From contig JAUIHA010000061.1 of NCBI GenBank assembly GCA_030432505.1, positions 1 through 5,548 on the forward strand: DNA of 5,548 bases. The letters are read 5' to 3'. How positions within the stretch are numbered: position 1 is the stretch's first letter; the number at the start of each line of letters is the position of its first letter. The notes beneath the pieces were generated by a model. That model had not been told where the DNA came from, ran no database searches, and saw nothing but the letters and a program-made list of their open reading frames with translations. This document shows positions 1-5,005 of the stretch, piece by piece. The position numbers and the translations under genes are program-made. The stretch is from a bacterium (GTDB taxonomy: Bacteria; Babelota; Babeliae; Babelales; RVW-14).

Positions 1-1167
1 TTCTTCAAGTAGACCTGATACGACAGAGGAAACATTACCTGCAGGAATAAATTGCTTCTTCTTAGCCTTATCTTCTTCCATGCGGTTAACAACAACCAGC
101 TGATCTTTTTCGAGGTCTTTAGGCCCAAGCTCTATGCGCACGGGTACTCCTTTAACTTCCCAGTGGAAGAATTTAGCACCAGGAGATTTGTCTGTTTCAT
201 CAACCACGACACTCATACCCTGCTGTTCAAGCTCTGATTTAACGGCATATGCCTTATCAAGAATAGCCTGCTTTTGCTCTTCTGAACGTGAAATTGGGAC
301 AATGACTACATGGATTGGTGCAATACGTGGTGGAATAATAAGACCATTGGCATCACCATGCGTCATGATAAGGGCACCAATTAAGCGTGTTGTTACACCC
401 CAACTAGTACAATATGGTAATACCATCTTACCTTCTTTGTTCTGGAATTTTACATCAAATGCTGCAGGAAAACTTTGAGCAAGCATATGGCTGGTACCCA
501 TTTGTAGAGCTTTACCATCAGGCATGAGCCCTTCAAAGGTGTAGGTAGCATCAGCTCCAGCAAAACGTTCGCTTTCTGATTTTTCACCAATGATAACTGG
601 AATAGCCAAATATTCTTCAGCGATTTCGCGATAGATTTCAAGCATAGCTTGAGCCATTTTGAATGCTTCTTCCTTGGTTTGATGAGCTGTGTGACCTTCT
701 TGCCACAAAAATTCACAGGTACGCAAAAAAGCACGCGTTCTCATTTCCCAGCGCACAACATTGGCCCATTGATTAATTTTAAGAGGTAAATCACGCCATG
801 ATTTAATCCAGCGAGCAAACATGTGATACACCATTGTTTCAGAGGTAGGCCTAATTACATACGGCTCTTCAAGCTTTTTACCGCCAGCGTGCGTAACCAC
901 TGCAACTTCGGGAGCAAACCCTTCAACATGTTTTTCTTCTTTTTTCATGAATGCTTCAGGAATGAGAAGCGGAAAGTAGGCGTTGTCAACACCTTGTTCT
1001 TTAATTTTTTTATCTAAAATGTCTCTGATTTTTTCCCACATGCGGTAACCATACGGGCGAATAACAAATGATCCTCGTGTGGGGCTGTTATCGATAAGTT
1101 CAGCTTGAGTAATAACATCCTGATACCAGTCTGGAAAATTTTGGTTAATATCAGCTAGCTTCTTCAT
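1..1167 (-). CDS. proS: Prolyl-tRNA synthetase, archaeal/eukaryal-like type, 3' end cut by window
   Basis: Class II synthetase that charges tRNA-Pro with proline in the cytoplasm. The first 389 codons are open from ATG (1167-1165) to the window edge; the family is usually about 480 residues, so roughly the last 90-100 are outside. Seen in the translation: motif-1 region ending LIPE (about 45-71), the TSE proline/ATP motif (108-110), motif 2 RWEMRTRAFLRTCEFLWQEG (139-158) followed by HTAH, the GTSH strand (224-227), SWGVTTR with the motif-3 arginine (R261), and the start of the anticodon-binding domain (about 285 on, PIHVVIVPI). There is no insertion between motifs 2 and 3, so the bacterial-type editing (INS) domain is absent, as expected of the FLWQEGHTAH class. 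The start is secure: an in-frame TAA lies nine codons upstream with no ATG, GTG or TTG between. The ribosome site is weak (only GGA close to the ATG). It has its own promoter at 1219-1227. Confidence 0.97.
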   Translation of the reverse strand, partial: MKKLADINQNFPDWYQDVITQAELIDNSPTRGSFVIRPYGYRMWEKIRDILDKKIKEQGVDNAYFPLLIPEAFMKKEEKHVEGFAPEVAVVTHAGGKKLEEPYVIRPTSETMVYHMFARWIKSWRDLPLKINQWANVVRWEMRTRAFLRTCEFLWQEGHTAHQTKEEAFKMAQAMLEIYREIAEEYLAIPVIIGEKSESERFAGADATYTFEGLMPDGKALQMGTSHMLAQSFPAAFDVKFQNKEGKMVLPYCTSWGVTTRLIGALIMTHGDANGLIIPPRIAPIHVVIVPISRSEEQKQAILDKAYAVKSELEQQGMSVVVDETDKSPGAKFFHWEVKGVPVRIELGPKDLEKDQLVVVNRMEEDKAKKKQFIPAGNVSSVVSGLLEE

Positions 1168-1218
1168 GGATCCAATTTTGTTAAGGTATGGTTAAACATA
1201 GAATAATACGATTTGTTC

Positions 1219-1227
1219 ATTATATCA
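1219..1227 (-). promoter_or_regulatory. Extended -10 promoter for proS
   Basis: The minus strand reads TGATATAAT, a perfect -10 hexamer TATAAT with the extended TGn element. The best -35 at 17-bp spacing is TGGCCT (1242-1247), only 3 of 6 matches, which fits an extended -10 promoter that needs little -35 contact. Transcription would start near 1212, giving a leader of about 45 nt before the proS ATG. It lies just downstream of the preceding gene's terminator, so it should drive proS independently. Confidence 0.65.
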
Positions 1228-1254
1228 CAGAGAAAGCCGAGAGGCCAGAGGAAC

Positions 1255-1280
1255 AAAAAAAGCCCCTTGATTAGAGGGCC
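1255..1280 (-). terminator. Intrinsic terminator after the peptidase gene
   Basis: On the minus strand a short GC stem (GCCCT pairing with GGGGC, four GC pairs plus one G-U) closes an 8-nt loop and is followed directly by seven T residues (1261-1255). It begins about 20 nt after the TAA of the 455-aa gene. The stem is short, so termination may be incomplete. The T-run is on one side only, so it acts for minus-strand transcripts. Confidence 0.65.
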
Positions 1281-1299
1281 TATTTCATTATCTCATTAT

Positions 1300-2667
1300 T
1301 TACGAAACGCCATTTTTGAAAATATCATGAATTCGATTAATAGCGGTCTCTTTGGTTCTATCAGTATTACCCAAAGAATCAAATACCGTCGTCATACATT
1401 TATCATCTTTCAGTTCCGTTTTTCCAGCAATGTAGTGATAATAACCCGAAAAATTCTCATTCGGCTTATCCAGTAAGTTTAAAATCCAGAGTTGAGGAAT
1501 GCCATTTCTAAGATTTGCAGCTTTTTTTTCTATCCCTAAAGCATTTTTAAGTGTTGGTTGATGCTTGAGTGCTTCTTGATATCTAAATAAGGTAAAATTA
1601 GAACTATGATTGGTAAATGCATCTTCAAAATGAAGAACTCCCTTTTCCTGTAAAAACATAGCAATATCGTGATTCATCCAATCAACGCCAGCGCTTCTTC
1701 TTGTAATATGATTTTCAAAATTGTTTTTGCCTTCAAGATCTTTGTGATTCTGGTAAAAATTCCTTCTCCACTCACATGCCTCCTGATATGTTTTATCAAA
1801 AGCTTTTTGATCTACCGGATCACTTCCTTCCAGTAGGCACAATACATTATGAATAGCATGAATAGCACATGAATTTCTTGTTTGCTCAAGTGAGCGCTCC
1901 TGTTGAATGACATCAACGATTTCTTGTAAAGTACTGCGTTTACTATCCTTAACCTCCTGACTCTTCTGCTTCAAATCATATGTCTGCTCTGTTGTTTTTA
2001 ATTTGCTTTTGTACCACCAGATACCACTAATAATGGCTAGCGCTACTGTAGTAGCTATCCACGCAGAGATATAGGGATGTTTTTTCATCCAATCATAAGG
2101 TTCTAAGATGCACATGTCTGCTATATTCTCTAAAAAACCACTATCAAAGTTTTCTACCACTAAGACCTTTTCGAGAAAAAGCTTATTAAAAGAACGTACG
2201 TCGGCTAAAAAATTGTTGCAGGGAATAAAGAATTGCTCTGCATGTTCTCTATTGTAAATTCTTCTTTGCAAAAGTTGATCACGAACATCAAGCAGCATTT
2301 TGTTTGATTTTTCAAGAAGGTTTCTAAGCTCTCTTAAATGCCATAAACGAATATCTTCAGACTTAATAGTTATCTTAAATTCAAGAAGGCCTCTATATTC
2401 TTGCTCTGCTTTTTTGTATTGAGCAAGTACACCATGATTAAATTGTTCTACAATTTCTTCAAACTGCCGTTGCGCTTTATGTAGATCAGCATGAATAGCA
2501 ACTTTTTGTCCAAAAGATTCTGTTGCTTCAAGTAAACGTGTGATCGCTTTATGAATGAATGTTTCATGCACATCTATAGCTTGACTCTTGGCGTGAACTG
2601 ACGAAAATAATGCCACAATACAGACAATGAGAATGTGGACAGTATTTCTATATATATTTGTTATCAT
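1300..2667 (-). CDS. Membrane-anchored protein with C-terminal Josephin/UCH-like cysteine peptidase domain
   Basis: 455 residues from the ATG at 2667; function not established. Order of parts: signal peptide 1-26 (hydrophobic HILIVCIVALF, cleavage after VHA); a charged, helical ectodomain about 27-195; PYDW (190-193); one TM segment about 199-219; a Lys/Glu/Gln-rich linker about 220-258; and a peptidase-like domain about 258-455. In that domain Q262-x4-C267, in the string QTRNSCAIHAIHNVL, matches the Josephin start (ataxin-3 Q9 and C14, CAQHCLNNLL). H411 (YYHYIAG) and D430 (VFDSLGN) supply the later His and Asp/Asn in clan CA order. UCH (QTxxNSCGT) is the next-best match; C39 or another papain fold is possible. 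Residues before and after the TM suggest N-out, C-in topology. A TTG at 2682 would add five residues, but the ATG overlaps the previous stop as ATGA and has GGGGGAC 6 nt upstream. Its first 220 residues are paralogous to the upstream gene product. Confidence 0.85.
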   Translation of the reverse strand: MITNIYRNTVHILIVCIVALFSSVHAKSQAIDVHETFIHKAITRLLEATESFGQKVAIHADLHKAQRQFEEIVEQFNHGVLAQYKKAEQEYRGLLEFKITIKSEDIRLWHLRELRNLLEKSNKMLLDVRDQLLQRRIYNREHAEQFFIPCNNFLADVRSFNKLFLEKVLVVENFDSGFLENIADMCILEPYDWMKKHPYISAWIATTVALAIISGIWWYKSKLKTTEQTYDLKQKSQEVKDSKRSTLQEIVDVIQQERSLEQTRNSCAIHAIHNVLCLLEGSDPVDQKAFDKTYQEACEWRRNFYQNHKDLEGKNNFENHITRRSAGVDWMNHDIAMFLQEKGVLHFEDAFTNHSSNFTLFRYQEALKHQPTLKNALGIEKKAANLRNGIPQLWILNLLDKPNENFSGYYHYIAGKTELKDDKCMTTVFDSLGNTDRTKETAINRIHDIFKNGVS

Positions 2668-2673
2668 TTTTTT
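2664..2673 (-). other. A7 slippery heptamer directly before the TGA of the 245-aa gene
   Basis: In the frame of the 245-aa gene the last codons are ACA AAA AAA TGA, so A AAA AAA (2673-2667) is a -1 slippery heptamer abutting the stop. The downstream peptidase gene is in the -1 frame, so slippage would join the two products. A GGGGGAC lies just upstream. Whether it is used is not known; plain coupled reinitiation explains the junction too. Confidence 0.35.
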
Positions 2674-3401
2674 GTCCCCCAATGCTTATAGGCAAAGTAA
2701 ATCCCTATACCAAAAAATAACGTTCCTGCGATAAGAACGATTTCACTGTTGTCATAGGCCCAGCGCGTTGGTTGGTAAATAGCCCTATCAAGCACTTTAT
2801 CAACAACAGATATCTCTAGTAACTTCTCAAAAAGCAACTCTTCAAGTAAAACGTAGTTAAAAAGCGATATTTTGTTAAATAAAGAAATATTCAATGTTAC
2901 AACAGGGCTATTTTCCCCAAGTCTATTTTTTATAGCATAGCTATTAAAAACTTCAATTTCGTTCACTAAACGGGTATTATACTGCTCAATTTTAGCGCGT
3001 AACTCCCTAAGATGGCGCGGCTTTATAGCACTAAACGAAGATAGATAATTACAAATATTAATAAAACCGTACTTGATACGTTGGTTATAAATCAGTTCTT
3101 CAGATTTGTTAAAATCGGCAATAATTGATTTACACAAACTTAAAGCCTGCTCTATTTTTTCGATGATTTCTTTGTTGGTACTCAATAAGAACTTTGGATT
3201 GAGTACAATACTTTCTTCAACAATCGTGCGCATATCGCGAATAACGCGATATAAAATCAGATGTTCTACATTATATTTTTTGGATTGACTTGTTTCTAGG
3301 ATCTGTTCACTACTCTTGATATACTCACCATAGACGTTAGGAATTATGGTGAGTAATAAAACAAAGCAATGAGTAATAAAATGTTTTTTTTCTGAGAACA
3401 T
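2664..3401 (-). CDS. Signal-peptide, single-TM protein; peptidase-less paralogue of the next gene
   Basis: 245 residues, no recognised family. Seen: signal peptide 1-25 (basic SEKKH, hydrophobic CFVLLLTII, cleavage after VYG), a long helical, charged ectodomain about 26-217, one TM segment about 219-238, and a short basic tail HWGTKK. It lines up with the first part of the 455-aa protein downstream: HLRELR at 130-135 (110-115 there), NR 29 residues on in both, SLFNxxLLEELL matching RSFNxxFLEKVL, and PxxW 81 residues on (80 there), just before the TM. It lacks the peptidase domain and may be a partner, adaptor or scaffold of the second protein (inference). The start is firm: ATG 3401-3399 with an AAAGGAG Shine-Dalgarno 4 nt upstream. 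The stop TGA overlaps the next ATG. It is divergent from gmk across 37 bp; I found no convincing promoter, which may lie inside the 5' end of gmk. Confidence 0.85.
   Translation of the reverse strand: MFSEKKHFITHCFVLLLTIIPNVYGEYIKSSEQILETSQSKKYNVEHLILYRVIRDMRTIVEESIVLNPKFLLSTNKEIIEKIEQALSLCKSIIADFNKSEELIYNQRIKYGFINICNYLSSFSAIKPRHLRELRAKIEQYNTRLVNEIEVFNSYAIKNRLGENSPVVTLNISLFNKISLFNYVLLEELLFEKLLEISVVDKVLDRAIYQPTRWAYDNSEIVLIAGTLFFGIGIYFAYKHWGTKK
2674..2680 (-). promoter_or_regulatory. SD-like GGGGGAC before the coupled ATG of the peptidase gene
   Basis: GGGGGAC lies inside the last codons of the 245-aa gene, six A residues before the ATG at 2667. Together with the ATGA overlap it supports translational coupling and selects this ATG over the TTG at 2682, which sits immediately before it and would have no ribosome site of its own. 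Confidence 0.45.
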
Positions 3402-3421
3402 ATAACTCCTTTGTTAATAAT
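3392..3421 (+). promoter_or_regulatory. Weak candidate promoter for gmk
   Basis: CTGAGA (3392-3397, 4 of 6 to the -35) and AATAAT (3416-3421, 5 of 6 to the -10) are 18 bp apart in the divergent spacer and the 5' end of the opposite gene. The leader would be only about 10 nt, consistent with the lack of an SD. In AT-rich DNA such matches are common. Confidence 0.25.
3406..3412 (-). promoter_or_regulatory. Strong Shine-Dalgarno of the 245-aa gene
   Basis: The minus strand reads AAAGGAG, then TTAT and the ATG at 3401. The match to the 16S anti-SD core is complete and fixes the start codon. It contrasts with gmk and proS, which have no clear SD. Confidence 0.75.
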
Positions 3422-3438
3422 CTAAATGTAAAAGAACT

Positions 3439-4032
3439 ATGATTATGAAAGACAAGAAGAAAAAAGGGAAGCTTTTTATTTTTGCAGCTCCTTCTGGAGC
3501 AGGGAAAACTTCCCTTTTATACGCAACACTCGAGCAATTACAAAAAAATATCGCTATTGAACGCGTTGTTACCTATACCACTCGTAACCCTCGACACAAC
3601 GAAACAAATGGCATTGACTACCACTTTGTTTCACAAGACGATTTCAAAGAAAAAAAACTCAACGGATTTTTTATAGAAACAAACGAATATAATGGAAACT
3701 TGTATGGATCGCCAAAATCACTCTTTAGTGATCTTGAAATTGGCAAGTCATACGCAATGACCGCCGACATCAATGGTGTACAAAGTCTTAATGAGTATGA
3801 CAGTAAGAATGTTGTAAATATCTGGATAATGCCTCCTAGCCTTTCAATTCTTGAAGAGCGCCTCCGTTCACGAAAAACAGAAACCGATAAGGCTATTAAA
3901 CAACGTATGAGTATCGCACAACAAGAAATCAGCCAGGCAGCAAATACACACTTTCATCATAAGGTTATCAATGATGATTTTGATGTAGCAGTCCAAAAGC
4001 TCTGTAAAATTATCCTATATGAACTTGCTTAG
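3439..4032 (+). CDS. gmk: Guanylate kinase
   Basis: Phosphorylates GMP (and dGMP) to GDP with ATP in the cytoplasm, an essential step of guanine nucleotide recycling. 197 residues, close to the usual 200-210. Seen: P-loop APSGAGKTS (17-25); the GMP-binding segment TYTTRNPR (45-52) with R49, then the acidic E55 and DYHFVS (60-65); F78 and E80; NGNLYGSP (85-92) with Y89; TADINGVQSL (108-117), equivalent to the family's DIxGxxxv; PPS (132-134) with the lid arginines RLRSR (141-145); and VINDDFDVAV (176-185), the usual C-terminal VxNDDxxxAV. Two in-frame ATGs (3439 and 3445) are both possible starts; neither has a strong SD, only AAAGAA just upstream. It stands alone, without rpoZ or yicC beside it, divergent from the 245-aa gene and convergent with the transporter, whose stop it overlaps by 4 nt. 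Confidence 0.97.
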   Translation: MIMKDKKKKGKLFIFAAPSGAGKTSLLYATLEQLQKNIAIERVVTYTTRNPRHNETNGIDYHFVSQDDFKEKKLNGFFIETNEYNGNLYGSPKSLFSDLEIGKSYAMTADINGVQSLNEYDSKNVVNIWIMPPSLSILEERLRSRKTETDKAIKQRMSIAQQEISQAANTHFHHKVINDDFDVAVQKLCKIILYELA

Positions 4033-4931
4033 TGCTGTTGAATTCCCTCTCGCTTGAGCTCTTCACGATAAAAAATGAAAAGACCAAGAGCAATAAAGAA
4101 CAGTGAAGCAAAGTAATGCCAGGTAATAACACCACCCATAAAGAGCCACTCATACAATGTTGCAAATGATGGTGATAAGAAACCTGAAAATGAAATAAAC
4201 GTTATTGAATAACGTTTTAACAACCAACCAAAGAAATTATAAAAGATGATATTAGCACTTAAGATCAAAAGTGCTAACCAACCAATAAATGGTAGTAATT
4301 CAGTAACAGGATTGCTCAAGTCTGTAGTGAATAACGACGTTATCATGCTCAAAATTCCACCTGAAAGCATTGCCGCTCCATTAATAAGCCCAAGCCCATA
4401 ACCACGCTTCATAAGTTTCATCACTAAAAACCATGCATATGCAGCCGAAAGCACCGCCAAGAACAATACGACTTCAGGAAGTGAGATGTGATGAAACTCC
4501 ATTGCTTGCTCTGCTAAACCTGCCTGTGCAAGAAGCGCCGGAACCAAACCTCCCAAACCAATGGCAATACCAAGCACTTTCGCTTTAGTAAGGCGTTCTT
4601 TTAAAATGAAGTAAGCCAAAATAGCTGAGATAAACGGCGTTGCTGAATAAATAATGGTTGTCTTAAGGGCACTAACATATTGAAGAGCCCAAAACTCTAA
4701 CGTAAATGCTAAGTAGATGTGAAACATCGAAACCCAAAAAAAGGTGAGAAGATCTTCTTTTTTAATTGCCAAACTTTGCTTAGAAAAAAACTTTTGATAC
4801 GCAAGCAAAATACTTCCCGCAACAATCATTCGAATACCAATTAAAAATGACGGGTCAGAATAAGCAAGTGCTTTTTTTGCAAAGATGAACGTAGAAGCAA
4901 GTATTGCCCAAAGTAAAACAACTAAAATCAT
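4029..4931 (-). CDS. EamA/DMT-family 10-TM transporter
   Basis: Inner-membrane permease of the drug/metabolite transporter superfamily; substrate unknown (family members export amino acids, other metabolites or drugs, and in intracellular bacteria some import nucleotides or S-adenosylmethionine). 300 residues, the usual length, with ten hydrophobic segments forming two EamA repeats. Repeat 1 starts at MILVVLLWAILASTF and ends with the typical TPFISAILAYFILKERL (98-114) and VLGIAIGLGGLV; repeat 2 starts about 153 and has the matching SPSFATLYEWLFMGG (253-267) near its end. The tail HxxREELKREGIQQH-type region is short and charged (YREELKREG, 288-296), presumably cytoplasmic. The start ATG (4931) has an excellent AAGGAG 6 nt upstream. 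The stop TAA overlaps the gmk TAG on the other strand. The gene contains two strong inverted repeats (4197-4217, 4252-4277). Confidence 0.92.
   Translation of the reverse strand: MILVVLLWAILASTFIFAKKALAYSDPSFLIGIRMIVAGSILLAYQKFFSKQSLAIKKEDLLTFFWVSMFHIYLAFTLEFWALQYVSALKTTIIYSATPFISAILAYFILKERLTKAKVLGIAIGLGGLVPALLAQAGLAEQAMEFHHISLPEVVLFLAVLSAAYAWFLVMKLMKRGYGLGLINGAAMLSGGILSMITSLFTTDLSNPVTELLPFIGWLALLILSANIIFYNFFGWLLKRYSITFISFSGFLSPSFATLYEWLFMGGVITWHYFASLFFIALGLFIFYREELKREGIQQH
4197..4217. repeat. Perfect 21-bp palindrome inside the transporter gene
   Basis: Arms of 10 bp, AAACGTTATT and its exact reverse complement, flank one central base. On the coding strand it encodes K239-F245 (KRYSITF). 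It could fold as a 9-bp stem with a 3-nt loop or be a dimer-binding site. It is followed by only four T residues on the plus strand, so it is not a classical terminator. Confidence 0.8.
4252..4277. repeat. 9-bp inverted repeat inside the transporter gene
   Basis: TTAGCACTT (4252-4260) and its perfect complement AAGTGCTAA (4269-4277) are separated by 8 nt, and lie 34 bp from the 21-bp palindrome. No T-run follows on either strand. It may be chance. Confidence 0.7.
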
Positions 4932-4937
4932 AATGCT

Positions 4938-4943
4938 CTCCTT
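4938..4943 (-). promoter_or_regulatory. Shine-Dalgarno of the EamA transporter gene
   Basis: The minus strand reads AAGGAG inside AAAGGAGAG, with GAGCATT-type spacing of 6 nt to the ATG at 4931. It decides the start codon. Confidence 0.75.
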
Positions 4944-4969
4944 TAAAGTTCAACCAATAGTTAAACTCT

Positions 4970-4997
4970 ATTTTACAAGATCGCTTATAAATGAGAA
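4970..4997 (-). promoter_or_regulatory. Weak candidate promoter for the EamA gene
   Basis: On the minus strand TTCTCA (4997-4992, 4 of 6 to the -35) is 16 bp from TAAAAT (4975-4970, 5 of 6 to the -10), in the 74-bp spacer after the LptF/LptG-like gene. There is no strong terminator in that spacer, so readthrough from the upstream gene is an alternative. Confidence 0.3.
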
Positions 4998-5005
4998 GAA
5001 TTTAT

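Noticed and set aside
450..734. Minus-strand ORF of 94 codons within proS
   Set aside because: Alternate-frame shadow of the highly recognisable ProRS reading frame.
1213..1476. Plus-strand ORF of 87 codons across the end of the peptidase gene
   Set aside because: It runs antisense to the end of the 455-aa gene and through its terminator; no RBS and no family-like sequence.
1300..2667. SUMO/ULP-type (C48) protease, suggested by the H...FDS string
   Set aside because: C48 enzymes have the order His-Asp-Gln-Cys, whereas here the Gln and Cys come first, as in Josephin, UCH and papain-like families.
2580..2667. Lipoprotein signal for the 455-aa protein (Cys within HILIVCIVAL)
   Set aside because: The residue before Cys is Val, not Gly/Ala/Ser, and the Cys is in mid-hydrophobic core, so there is no lipobox; VHA gives a standard cleavage site.
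4984..5004. AT-only inverted repeat (ATAAAT/ATTTAT) after the LptF/LptG-like stop
   Set aside because: Six AT pairs without GC or a T-run; too weak to call a terminator.
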